Positions 24,625 to 33,283 of a DNA stretch of 64,000 nt are shown here, in pieces (the first letter of the stretch is position 1; every line of letters begins with the position of its first letter). Below the pieces are notes generated by a model that was not told where the DNA came from, made no database searches, and saw only the letters and a list, made by a program, of their open reading frames with translations. The position numbers were made by a program, and so were the translations under genes. This stretch comes from Arthrobacter sp. MYb227. GTDB taxonomy: Bacteria > Actinomycetota > Actinomycetes > Actinomycetales > Micrococcaceae. Location: positions 620,001-684,000 of the forward strand of contig NZ_PCPT01000002.1 in the NCBI RefSeq assembly GCF_002975435.1. The letters run 5' to 3'.

Positions 24625-27340
24625 GAATCCAACCAGAGGATTTTGGCCCATGAGGGATTTGCCCGTTGCTATCTGGCTCATGGTTCTGGTGCTCACCACC
24701 CTGATTCACCGTGAGCTACCGGCCCCGCGCTGGCTGATGATTCACCTGATGCTGCTCGGTGCCATCTCTCACGCAATCCTCGTCTGGTCACAATACTTCG
24801 CCTTCGCCTTGCTACGTACCCAGGGCAGCCCTCGAGATCGAATCACCCAAAACTATCGCTTGCTATTGCTAAATATTGGCACCCTCGGAGTCTTTAGTGG
24901 AGTGCTTGGAAACCTGTGGTTAGTTACCGCTACAGGCGCTGCATTGATTGCCGCTGCAGCAATCTGGCATGGGATAAGTCTGTTCCAACGGATGCGACAG
25001 GCACTGCCTTCCCGTTTTGGTGCCACCGTCAAGTACTATATTTTCGCCGCAGCATTCTTGCCCGTCGGGGCACTGCTTGGTGCGATCCTCGCCGGCGGCT
25101 CGGCAATACCTGGCTACCAACAGACGACTCTTTCACACGCAATGCTCAACCTCCTGGGTTGGGTGGGGCTGACAGTCGCAGGAACCTTGGTGACCCTATG
25201 GCCCACCATGCTGCGTACCAAGATTGCCGATCACGCGGCCCGAAATTCCCAGCAAGCCTTGCCAATACTTGCCGGGTCCGCCGTCATTGCGGCGCTGGGT
25301 GCCGGGTTCAATATGCTTCCGGTGGCAGTTCTTGGATTAGTTGGCTACGTCGTGGGCCTCGGAATCATGGCAGGATCCTTTATTCAGGTGGCCCGCAATA
25401 AACCACCCAAGACTTTTTCTACGCTCTCGGTACTTGCTGCTGTTGGTTGGTGGATAGGCTGCCTGATTGCCATGGTTATCATGCTGGTTTCCACGGGAGA
25501 GATGAATGTCGCGTACAGCGGTTTTAGAAGTGTTGTGCCATACGTGGTGGCAGGCTTTGCTGCTCAGATTCTCTTGGGCGCACTCTCCTACCTGATTCCG
25601 GTGGTGCTTGGCGGGGGACCACGCCCGGTGCGTGCAGCAACAACGGTCTTTGACAAAGGCGCTGTACTGCGCGTGGTAACCGCAAACCTTGCACTACTTG
25701 CCTGCGTGCTTCCGGTGCCCTCACTTGTACGAGTGATCTGCTCGGTGCTATACCTCATTGCCATGTCTAGCTTCTTGATCCTGCTCTTTGCTGCGATGCG
25801 GGCCCACAAACTCGCCAAGCGGGAAATTGCAGCTGCTCCTGCGCCGACTCCCGGTTTGCGGCGTGAACGTGTGGCTCCGGAAGGCGATCGACCTGCCGGT
25901 CAGCGCGCGGGTCAGGCGATGGTGGGGCTGCTTGCAGTGGTTCTTGCCATCGCCATCGGTGTTGCCCTGGATCCGGCCTCCAGCGGAATCGCTGCCCCAC
26001 CGGCAGCTAGCTCAAGTCAATCACTGGCGGCGCCAACCGAAGATGTGAAGACTCAAACCATCAAGGTTGAGGCAGCAAATATGCGTTTCACCCCGGCAGT
26101 AATAGAAGTTGAAGCCGGAACCCGACTGGTCATCGAACTAACTAATACCGACACCGCAGATACCCATGATCTGGTGCTTGCCGCCGGGGCCGACAGCGGG
26201 CGGCTCTCCCCGGGACAATCTGCAACCATCGATGCCGGGGTGATCACTCAGGACGTTGCTGGCTGGTGCTCGATAGTGGGCCACAAACAAATGGGCATGG
26301 TCTTCGAGATCAAGGTGACTGGCGAGGTATCATCCGATCCCGACTCAACACCGCAATCCGGCGCAATCGATGAAGCGCCAACCGGTCTCAGCTCTATGCA
26401 TGGCTCCACGCACGGCACCCAGCCCTTGGCAACCGAGGGCACCCCCAAGCTCGACTTCCAAGCCAAACCAGCGACGGATTTCACGGCCCGCGACGCCCGC
26501 TTGCCCCAACTTGCACCCAAAAATAAGGATGGCAGCCCCACCACCCACAAGATCATGCTCACCGCGCAGGAAATGATCACCGAGGTGGCACCCGGTGTTC
26601 GGCAAAAACTCTGGACCTTCAATGGCACAGCGCCGGGCCCCCTGTTGCACGGGCGAGTGGGTGACACCTTTGAGGTGACGCTGAAAAATGATGGCACCAT
26701 GGGCCACTCGATTGACTTCCATGCAGGTGCCTTGGCCCCCGATAAGCCCATGCGAACCATTGCCCCGGGTGAGTCACTGAACTACACCTTTACCGCCACC
26801 AAGGCCGGAATCTGGATGTATCACTGCTCCACGATGCCGATGAGTGCCCACATTGCTAATGGCATGTTTGGCACCGTGGTTATCGAGCCCGAGGATCTGC
26901 CCGAGGCTGACCGTTCCTATGTACTGACCCAATCCGAGTTCTACCTCGGTGCCCGGGACAAGGAAGTGAACGCTGATAAACTCGCGATCGAAACCCCCGA
27001 CATGGTGGTTTTTAACGGCTATGCAAACCAGTATGACCACCGGCCGCTTGAAGCAACGGTGGGGCAACGGGTTCGCATTTGGTTGTTGGATGCCGGGCCA
27101 AACCGTGCTTCCTCGTTCCATATCATTGGAGGACAATTCGATACCACGTGGTTTGAGGGCGCGTATCTTTTAGACCGACGTGATGGCGGTGAAGGTGGCA
27201 GTCAGGCCTTGGCATTAGCGGTGGCTCAAGGCGGGTTTGTTGAGCTCGAATTCCCCGAGGCCGGTTCCTATCCTTTCGTTTCACACGTGATGATTGATGC
27301 CGAACGTGGCGCGCATGGGCTGTTCAAAGTCAGCAAGTAA
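24617..27340 (+). CDS. nirK: Copper nitrite reductase fused to a membrane domain and an extra cupredoxin
   Basis: A 907-residue protein in three parts. Residues 1-395 form about 10-11 membrane helices, and another helix lies at about 432-452. A cupredoxin spans about 480-567 with type-1 copper ligands H517, C551, H556 and M559. Residues 620-907 are a NirK two-domain unit with every functional residue: H697 and H702 (HSIDFH, with the catalytic Asp700), H736-C737, H745 and M750, the active-site H835 (SSFHIIGG) and H890 (YPFVSHVMIDA). NirK reduces nitrite to nitric oxide as a trimer. Known NirK is about 350 residues; the membrane-tethered, cupredoxin-bearing form suggests direct electron delivery. 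ATG 24617 overlaps the upstream gene. Confidence 0.88.
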   Translation: MSKNPTRGFWPMRDLPVAIWLMVLVLTTLIHRELPAPRWLMIHLMLLGAISHAILVWSQYFAFALLRTQGSPRDRITQNYRLLLLNIGTLGVFSGVLGNLWLVTATGAALIAAAAIWHGISLFQRMRQALPSRFGATVKYYIFAAAFLPVGALLGAILAGGSAIPGYQQTTLSHAMLNLLGWVGLTVAGTLVTLWPTMLRTKIADHAARNSQQALPILAGSAVIAALGAGFNMLPVAVLGLVGYVVGLGIMAGSFIQVARNKPPKTFSTLSVLAAVGWWIGCLIAMVIMLVSTGEMNVAYSGFRSVVPYVVAGFAAQILLGALSYLIPVVLGGGPRPVRAATTVFDKGAVLRVVTANLALLACVLPVPSLVRVICSVLYLIAMSSFLILLFAAMRAHKLAKREIAAAPAPTPGLRRERVAPEGDRPAGQRAGQAMVGLLAVVLAIAIGVALDPASSGIAAPPAASSSQSLAAPTEDVKTQTIKVEAANMRFTPAVIEVEAGTRLVIELTNTDTADTHDLVLAAGADSGRLSPGQSATIDAGVITQDVAGWCSIVGHKQMGMVFEIKVTGEVSSDPDSTPQSGAIDEAPTGLSSMHGSTHGTQPLATEGTPKLDFQAKPATDFTARDARLPQLAPKNKDGSPTTHKIMLTAQEMITEVAPGVRQKLWTFNGTAPGPLLHGRVGDTFEVTLKNDGTMGHSIDFHAGALAPDKPMRTIAPGESLNYTFTATKAGIWMYHCSTMPMSAHIANGMFGTVVIEPEDLPEADRSYVLTQSEFYLGARDKEVNADKLAIETPDMVVFNGYANQYDHRPLEATVGQRVRIWLLDAGPNRASSFHIIGGQFDTTWFEGAYLLDRRDGGEGGSQALALAVAQGGFVELEFPEAGSYPFVSHVMIDAERGAHGLFKVSK

Positions 27341-27519
27341 GACCCAGCGTTTCAACGACTTAGGGCAAAGATTCGTTAAGTTTTGGGCATGCAACGGCAC
27401 TAAATCCTTTGAACAACGGGTAAGAAAACTTCATTGGCGCATGTAGTGGCGCTCGGCTTTGCGCCACGACAAATAATGGCCCGGAGCAATTCTCGGGCTC
27501 AAGGCAATATCATGAGGGT

Positions 27520-27936
27520 GTGCGTGAAATTCTCGGGGCTGTGGGTCCCGCACTAGAACTCTTCGGTTGGTTCGCACTTCTTGGAGCCATCGGATTCTTT
27601 GTAGTGGCCAAAATTTCCAGGCGTGGTCATGCTACCTGGCGTGAAGCTCTCTGCGAGGTGACCTCGTTGGAGGGACAACGTTGTGTGGTCTGGAACACCG
27701 AGGACGGGGTTGCCCATAGTCGGGTGCTCGCCGAACTCGAACACGGCGAAGAACCGAGCATCATTCCTGAACGCGTATTTTTCAAACAGCACGAACCATT
27801 GCTGATCCGTTTGGTCCCGCCGCGCTCCAATGTGCGATTCATGCTGGTACTTGCCTGGACCATGACGGCATTGTGGGTTTTGAGCAATGTGGTTCCGCTC
27901 ATTATGCAGCAACTATTGATTGCAGAGTCCGCCTAG
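27520..27936 (+). CDS. Small membrane protein of unknown function
   Basis: A 138-residue protein with one N-terminal (ALELFGWFALLGAIGFFVVAKI) and one C-terminal (FMLVLAWTMTALWVLSNVVPLIM) membrane helix around a soluble middle part of beta character (EGQRCVVWNTEDGVAHSRVL). The layout recalls DUF3592-like proteins but I cannot confirm it. GTG start. It lies 179 bases after the NirK fusion and overlaps the convergent sugar dehydrogenase gene by four bases through a shared CTAG. Confidence 0.6.
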   Translation: MREILGAVGPALELFGWFALLGAIGFFVVAKISRRGHATWREALCEVTSLEGQRCVVWNTEDGVAHSRVLAELEHGEEPSIIPERVFFKQHEPLLIRLVPPRSNVRFMLVLAWTMTALWVLSNVVPLIMQQLLIAESA

Positions 27937-29039
27937 AGGGCCAGCGATAGGATCCGTGAATCGGTGCCCTCATTTGTCGCAATTAATATTTCGTTCTTCG
28001 AAACAGCCATGACATCTCGTAATCGCCCCTGCTTGTCTAGAGCAATCCGGGCTGCGGACACCACGGCCCCATTGCCCGAGCTGGCAGCGGGCAGCTCTAG
28101 CCGCCAAAGCCGTTCACCACGGAGAGCCGTAATATAGGCGGCGCCTCCAACAATTGCCATTCCGCTCGGTGAAGCATCTGCCGTTGATGGCCATACGTAC
28201 GCGGCATCGACGAGTCCTTCGCTGTGTGGTGCACCGGTCACCCGTGGCCATCCATAATTTGCGCCGGGTCGGATCAGATTCACTTCATCATCACGATCCG
28301 GACCCAACTCGGTAGCCCACAGACGATCCACCGAGTCCCAGACGAGGCCTTGGACGTTGCGGTGCCCATGGGAATACACCGGGGAGCCGGTAAAAGGATT
28401 GGATTCCGGGGTACTCCCATCGGGATTGATACGCAGGATTTTTCCGTTGAGTCGAGAGATTTCCTGGGCCGCTGGCTGATCGGTGGCATCCCCGGTACCG
28501 ATATATAGCAGCCCATCGGGGCCTTGTTTTATACGCCCACCATTGTGAATAGTGGCCCGAGGAATCCCCGTCAAGATATTTTCTACGGGGCCCACCGTTG
28601 AACCTTGTAGCTCCATGCGCACCACCCGGTTATCGCTCTCGGTACTCATGAAGGCGTAGAGCCACTGTTGCGTTCCGGAATCGGAAATAACCGCCAGACC
28701 CAGCAGCCCGGCTTCACCGCCGGGGACTACTTGGGGTAGATGAACCAGCGGGGTAAGTGTCCCATCGGTGGCTAGCCGCAAAATTCGCGCGGTGTCGCGT
28801 TCGGAAATCAGCATGCTGCCATCCCCGGTGCGGGCCATTGACCATGGAGTATCAAGGCCGGTGGCCCTGGTTGTGATGTGAGCAGCGGTGCTGCTCCCGC
28901 TCTGCTCGGGTGTTGCCGTGGCACTCGGTTGATTCTCGGTGGAACACCCTGTCATGGCGCTCAAACCTAGGGCACCACCAAGGATCAACACCGTGCGGCG
29001 ATCCATCCGGGGGCCGGCCGCGGGCCCAAGAGCCGTCAT
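27933..29039 (-). CDS. Lipoprotein glucose/sorbosone dehydrogenase-type (PQQ-dependent sugar dehydrogenase)
   Basis: A 368-residue (from ATG 29039) six-bladed beta-propeller protein. The N terminus has an arginine patch, hydrophobic core and lipobox (LILGGALGLSAMTGC), so it is membrane-anchored outside the cell. Family blocks are ATGLDTPWSMARTGDGSMLISERD, GGEAGLLGLAVI, NGGRIKQGPDGLLYIGTGD, GHRNVQGLVWD and ELGPDRDDEVNLI, as in PQQ-dependent soluble aldose sugar dehydrogenases. Whether PQQ is available in this organism cannot be seen. Start is uncertain: ATG 29006 and GTG 29072 are alternatives. The stop overlaps the convergent gene at CTAG 27933-27936. Confidence 0.88.
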   Translation of the reverse strand: MTALGPAAGPRMDRRTVLILGGALGLSAMTGCSTENQPSATATPEQSGSSTAAHITTRATGLDTPWSMARTGDGSMLISERDTARILRLATDGTLTPLVHLPQVVPGGEAGLLGLAVISDSGTQQWLYAFMSTESDNRVVRMELQGSTVGPVENILTGIPRATIHNGGRIKQGPDGLLYIGTGDATDQPAAQEISRLNGKILRINPDGSTPESNPFTGSPVYSHGHRNVQGLVWDSVDRLWATELGPDRDDEVNLIRPGANYGWPRVTGAPHSEGLVDAAYVWPSTADASPSGMAIVGGAAYITALRGERLWRLELPAASSGNGAVVSAARIALDKQGRLRDVMAVSKNEILIATNEGTDSRILSLAL

Positions 29040-29096
29040 GGCCACGAGTCTAATCTGCACTAACACCGGCACGGAAGGGCACTGCTCAACGCCAAG

Positions 29097-29153
29097 AAAA
29101 AAGCCCGGGCCGCTTGGGATACCGGTACTACCGGTATCCCAAGCGGCCCGGGC
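29097..29153 (-). terminator. Very long perfect terminator of the betaine importer operon
   Basis: Bases 29103-29127 and 29129-29153 are perfect reverse complements (25 bases each, about one base apart; ACCGGTACTACCGGT at the centre makes the real loop about five bases). On the minus strand the stem is followed directly by TTTTTT. It lies 22 bases beyond the binding-protein stop. Confidence 0.88.
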
Positions 29154-29174
29154 CCTTGGGAAGCTACTGTGTGA

Positions 29175-30095
29175 CTACTTAGCAGCGGTCAACGAATCGA
29201 CCCATTCCTGATTCTCGGTGATCCACTTATCGACGATCGGACCGTAGTCCTGGGTTTCGTCCTGGTTGAACATGGCGTTTTCCAAGGAGAAGAGCTTGTC
29301 GTCATCCATCTTGAAGCCCGCCATCCAGCCCGTGAGGGTGGGGAAGTCGTCCTTGAATGTCAGGCTGCCGTAGGAGCTGATGTGCTCGGCGGTACCCAAT
29401 GCACCCTTGGGATCTTCGAGGTCCTTGATGGGGAAGGCATCATAGGCCCAGTGCGGGCGCCACAACGTGACAACGATGTTGTCCCCGGCTGTGGTGGCCT
29501 TCTTCAACTCGGTCAACATCGCCGTGGTTGAGGAAGTCACGAAGTCCATCTTCTCCAAGCCGTAGTCCGGGCTGACCCGATCCTTCATAGCAGCAGTCAA
29601 CCCTGCACCCGGGTCGATGCCTACGATACGGTTGCCGAACATGTCTGCCTTGGCGGCGAGCTCGTCCAAGGACGTGATGTCAGCGTCCTTATTGACAGCA
29701 ACTGTCAGCTTGGCGTTTTCGTTCCACGTGCCCAGTTCCTGCATTTTGTCGCCGTACTTTTCTAAGTACTGAGCGTGGGTGTCCGGAAGCCAGACGTCCA
29801 TGGTCATGTCGAAGTCGCCGGTGCTGACACCTGTGAAGACCGGTGCCGCATCGGCGCTGGTCAGGGTTACATCGTAACCCTTCTTGTCCAGAATGCGCTC
29901 CCAGAGATTGGAGACGGCAATGCCTTCGTCCCAGCCGGCGAACACGCCAATGGTCAGTTCCTTTTTGTCGCCGTTGTCGAGTCGCTCAACCGTGGGCGAA
30001 GCTGCCGGATCATTGCCGTCGCCCGATCCGCAGGCCGTCAGGGCTAGCGCGGACGCCGCGGCAACGGCCATCAGCGATATGAGTTTCTTTTTCAT
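29175..30095 (-). CDS. Glycine betaine ABC transporter, substrate-binding lipoprotein
   Basis: A 306-residue OpuAC-type binding protein. The signal ends in the lipobox LALTACGSG. Family blocks include LTIGVFAGWDEGIAVSNLWERIL, DFDMTMDVWLPDTHAQYLEKYG, RIVGIDPGAGLTAAMKD and VVTLWRPHWAYDAFPIKDLEDP; tryptophans in these blocks form the quaternary-ammonium cage in OpuAC/ProX. The C-terminal WITENQEWVDSL is usual. Third gene of an ATPase-permease-binding protein operon; typically for osmoprotectant uptake. Confidence 0.92.
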   Translation of the reverse strand: MKKKLISLMAVAAASALALTACGSGDGNDPAASPTVERLDNGDKKELTIGVFAGWDEGIAVSNLWERILDKKGYDVTLTSADAAPVFTGVSTGDFDMTMDVWLPDTHAQYLEKYGDKMQELGTWNENAKLTVAVNKDADITSLDELAAKADMFGNRIVGIDPGAGLTAAMKDRVSPDYGLEKMDFVTSSTTAMLTELKKATTAGDNIVVTLWRPHWAYDAFPIKDLEDPKGALGTAEHISSYGSLTFKDDFPTLTGWMAGFKMDDDKLFSLENAMFNQDETQDYGPIVDKWITENQEWVDSLTAAK

Positions 30096-30155
30096 GAAAA
30101 TTTCCTTTCAACGGTGGCTCCCGGCTGAATGGGTGCCTCATATATTGGTGACTGC

Positions 30156-31001
30156 CTACGCCGCCACGTGCTTCTTGGCATGGCTCAGCGAAGCAGTGAT
30201 GCGATCTAGGAAGATCGCCAAGATGACAACAGCGAGGCCAGATTCCACACCCAACGGTGTATTCAAACTGGTCAAAGCCCCATAGACGGCACCACCGAGG
30301 CCGCCGGCGCCGATCATGCCGGCGATGACGACCATGGAGAGGGAAAGCATAATGATTTGGTTGATGCCGGCCATGATGGTGGGCATCGCCAGCGGGATCT
30401 GGATCTGGCGCAGGATACGCATCGGTGAGGCACCGAAAGCCTGTCCCGCTTCGACTACTTCTTTATCCACTGAACGAATTCCCAGCTCGGTGAAGCGAGC
30501 TCCCGGAGCCAGCGCAAAGGCGATGGTCGCCACGATGCCGGGAACTGGTCCGAGGCCCAGCAGCAACAACATCGGAATCAGGTACACGAAGGCCGGCATA
30601 GTCTGTAGGAAGTCCAAGACCGGTTTGACGATGCTGGAGACCACAGAGGACTTGGCAGCGGCGATGCCCAGCGGCACAGAGATGACCACAGCGACCAGCG
30701 ATGCCACGAGCACGAGCGCTAATGAGTTCATGGCGTTTGTCCACTGGTTCATACCGTAGATCAGCAAGAAGCCAAGGACGCTACCCACAGCGAGCTTCCA
30801 GCCCTTGAGCCAAAATGCAAGGGCGGCAAGCACGATGATGATGACCCAGAAAGGTGGAGTCGTCAGGACCCAATCAAGCCCTGCGTAGAATTTCGCGAAG
30901 AAGACCTTGACACCATCGAAGAACGCTCCAAGGTTGGCGATGATCCAGTCAAGGGCTGTTTCCGCCCACTTACCCACGGGAATGCGGAACAAATTGTCCA
31001 T
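30156..31001 (-). CDS. Glycine betaine ABC transporter, permease
   Basis: A 281-residue OpuAB/ProW-type permease with about six membrane helices. The coupling region is FALAPGARFTELGIRSVDKEVVEAGQAFGASPMRILRQIQIPLAMPTIMAGINQ, the conserved EAA loop that docks to the ATPase. The N-terminal part holds VLTTPPFWVIIIVLAALAFW. Its start overlaps the ATPase stop by one base, showing coupled translation. Confidence 0.93.
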   Translation of the reverse strand: MDNLFRIPVGKWAETALDWIIANLGAFFDGVKVFFAKFYAGLDWVLTTPPFWVIIIVLAALAFWLKGWKLAVGSVLGFLLIYGMNQWTNAMNSLALVLVASLVAVVISVPLGIAAAKSSVVSSIVKPVLDFLQTMPAFVYLIPMLLLLGLGPVPGIVATIAFALAPGARFTELGIRSVDKEVVEAGQAFGASPMRILRQIQIPLAMPTIMAGINQIIMLSLSMVVIAGMIGAGGLGGAVYGALTSLNTPLGVESGLAVVILAIFLDRITASLSHAKKHVAA

Positions 31002-32329
31002 TAGAGTGCGCCTCCCTCTTCACCAAATGGTTCCTGGGTAAATATCCGTGGTTTCTGACTGCCATCATCACTTCCGGCACTCTGCCCCGGGGGCAATACG
31101 TCCAGGGAGCTAGTCGTCGATGGCACGTTACCCAGAGCTGCAAGTAACGTTGCACGAGCCACAGCGCCGACCAACCTTCCACGTTCATCGATGACAGGCA
31201 GCGGGGTACTGCTTTCCACTGCACGTCCAAAAAGATCGTTGAGTGGAGTTTCAGAGGAAACTGCATCATCGGCACGGGTCAAGATCTCTGTGAGATCAGA
31301 TCCTCCCCGATCGGCTAGCGCCTGGGTTTCGCGGTCGGTGACGATCCCGCGGAAGTTCCGGTGCCTGTCGACGACGAAGGCGCCGGAGGTCTGCTGCTCA
31401 CGCATCGTCAACAATGCGGCGCGGGCACCACCGCTGATCGAGACCACGGCACGCGGATTCTGCATCACGGCACCGGCGGTGAGCACGCGCGTGCGGTCAA
31501 CATCCCTGACAAAGGCCGAAACATAATCGTTGGCAGGGTGCGTAAGGATCTCATCGGGGGTGCCGATCTGCACGATCTCTCCATCGCGCATGACGGCGAT
31601 TCGGTCACCGAGGAACATTGCCTCGTTCAAATCGTGGGTAATAAAAATGATGGTCTTGCCCAGATCCGCTTGTAGAGCGGCAAGCTGCTCCTGCATATCG
31701 CGGCGGATTAACGGGTCAAGCGCGGAGAATGCCTCGTCCATCAGGAGGATGTCTGTTTCCGAGCACAGCGCACGGGCAAGGCCGACGCGTTGCTGCATGC
31801 CACCGGAGAGCTGCGAGGGGTACTTATCTCCCCAACCGGTCAGCCCGACGGTGTCGAGCATCTTGGTGGCTAGGTCGGTACGTTTTTTCTTATCTACGCC
31901 CTGAATCTCCAACGCATAGGCGGCGTTTTCCAATACCGTGCGGTGTGGCAACAACGCAAAGTGCTGGAAGACCATGGAAATGCTTTTTTGCCGGACCTCG
32001 CGCAGCCGCTTTCCGGAGATCTTGGAAATGTCTACATCTCCAATGTGAACCGACCCGCTGGTCATGGGCCACAGTCCGTTGAGCATCCGGATCAACGTTG
32101 ACTTGCCGGAGCCGGATAGACCCATGACAACGAAGATCTCTCCGGGTCGCACCTCAAACGACGCATCGATGACTGCCGCGGTTCCCAGCGGTGCCACATC
32201 CTCACGGGTCTGACCCTCTTGGAGCGCTTTCACTGCTTCTTGCGGTCTACGCCCGAACACCTTGAAGGCGTTTGCGACACGTAGGGCCGGCGGTGCTGCC
32301 CCGGGTGCTGATTTCATGGGTAGTTCCAT
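31001..32329 (-). CDS. Glycine betaine ABC transporter, ATPase with CBS domains
   Basis: A 442-residue OpuAA/ProV-type ATPase. Motifs in order: Walker A GLSGSGKST, Q-loop VFQHFALLPHRTV, signature LSGGMQQRVGLARAL, Walker B ILLMDEAFSALDP and switch FITHDLNEA. The last ~150 residues are paired CBS domains (GAFVVDRHRNFRGIVTDRE; PLPVIDERGRLVGAVARATLL), which in OpuA sense ionic strength and, in some bacteria, bind cyclic-di-AMP. The start is uncertain: ATG 32329 is used, ATG 32317 and GTG 32380 are possible. A leader hairpin lies upstream. Confidence 0.92.
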   Translation of the reverse strand: MELPMKSAPGAAPPALRVANAFKVFGRRPQEAVKALQEGQTREDVAPLGTAAVIDASFEVRPGEIFVVMGLSGSGKSTLIRMLNGLWPMTSGSVHIGDVDISKISGKRLREVRQKSISMVFQHFALLPHRTVLENAAYALEIQGVDKKKRTDLATKMLDTVGLTGWGDKYPSQLSGGMQQRVGLARALCSETDILLMDEAFSALDPLIRRDMQEQLAALQADLGKTIIFITHDLNEAMFLGDRIAVMRDGEIVQIGTPDEILTHPANDYVSAFVRDVDRTRVLTAGAVMQNPRAVVSISGGARAALLTMREQQTSGAFVVDRHRNFRGIVTDRETQALADRGGSDLTEILTRADDAVSSETPLNDLFGRAVESSTPLPVIDERGRLVGAVARATLLAALGNVPSTTSSLDVLPPGQSAGSDDGSQKPRIFTQEPFGEEGGAL

Positions 32330-32384
32330 CCACGTGGAGCGCGGAAGATCCGGCCTCACGATTTGTGCTTTCTGGATCACAGAG

Positions 32385-32418
32385 CCGTTGCGATCGGCGG
32401 GTGAGCCCCTCGCAACGG
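32385..32418 (-). repeat. Leader hairpin of the betaine importer operon
   Basis: CCGTTGCGA (32385-32393) and TCGCAACGG (32410-32418) are perfect 9-bp arms with a 16-base loop, 56-89 bases upstream of the ATPase start. It may be an RNA structure in the leader or an operator. The following stretch 32419-32845 is AT-richer than its surroundings, is open in one frame without ribosome site or homology, and probably holds the divergent promoters. Confidence 0.45.
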
Positions 32419-32845
32419 ATGAGACTTAGAACCCTCACGCTAACAGCAGCTTCACGAAAAAAGGAGAAGAAAGTCACATAATCTTGTTTTTTAGCTCGGT
32501 GTAAAACCCTTATTTCCCCATGTCCGCGCGGTAATAGCGGTGTTACGACATTGTGATACTCGACGGCGTCTCACATTGATTCACGATCGAATTTCATGCA
32601 AAACGTTCACCGATCTTCGAGAACAATGTGAGCACAATGATAAAAGTTATCCACTCAATATCGGGTGTTATCGGCAGAAAGAAACGCATATAAGTTATTT
32701 TGGTGCAGATGCTTCCCTCAATCGACGCATTTTGGTTCGGCAGTTGGGTCGCGGCTCGAAAAGCGGGATGATGGAGGGGAAAGCAATCAGTCTTTTGCCA
32801 CCGAGAATCAAACGATGGCAACTACACACCTCAGGAGGCCACCTC

Positions 32846-33184
32846 ATGCGTGAGGCAATCAATATCGGTTCGGTCGATGACATCGACGAAGGCGAAGCAC
32901 TAGTCATCCCCGCCGAAGATAACGGCACCAAGGACGATATCGCGGTATTCCACGCAGAAGATGGAAACTTCTACGCAATCAACGATGAATGCACCCATGA
33001 GACGGCCTCGCTTGCCGATGGGTGGATCGAAGGCACCGAGGTAGAATGCCCGGTTCACGCCGCGAAGTTCTGCCTCAAATCGGGTGCGGCACTGTGCCTT
33101 CCGGCAACTGTTGCGGCACGCACGTACAAGATTGAGGTTCAGGACGGGGACTTGTTGCTCTACCCGGATACCCCCGTCGTCTAA
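32846..33184 (+). CDS. Rieske-type ferredoxin
   Basis: A 112-residue protein with the Rieske [2Fe-2S] ligands CTHETASLADG and VECPVHAAKFCLKSG (pattern CxH-x16-CxxH), as in BphF/CarAc-type ferredoxins of dioxygenase systems. ATG 32846 is fixed by CAGGAGG seven bases upstream; the frame is open for another 102 codons but that part has no family similarity. Followed by a ferredoxin reductase, so the two form an electron chain from NAD(P)H. No oxygenase component lies in this window. Confidence 0.92.
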   Translation: MREAINIGSVDDIDEGEALVIPAEDNGTKDDIAVFHAEDGNFYAINDECTHETASLADGWIEGTEVECPVHAAKFCLKSGAALCLPATVAARTYKIEVQDGDLLLYPDTPVV

Positions 33185-33283
33185 TTCCTTGCCGTCCCCG
33201 GCATTTCCTCTTAGGGCCTATGGCTCAAGCCTCAGGTTCAAGGCCAAGAACACACCCAGCAGAAAGTCGTGCTCCCGCCCCTC

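Noticed and set aside
32540-32845. 102-codon N-terminal extension of the Rieske ferredoxin
   Set aside because: No similarity to ferredoxins, unusual composition, and a strong ribosome site marks ATG 32846.
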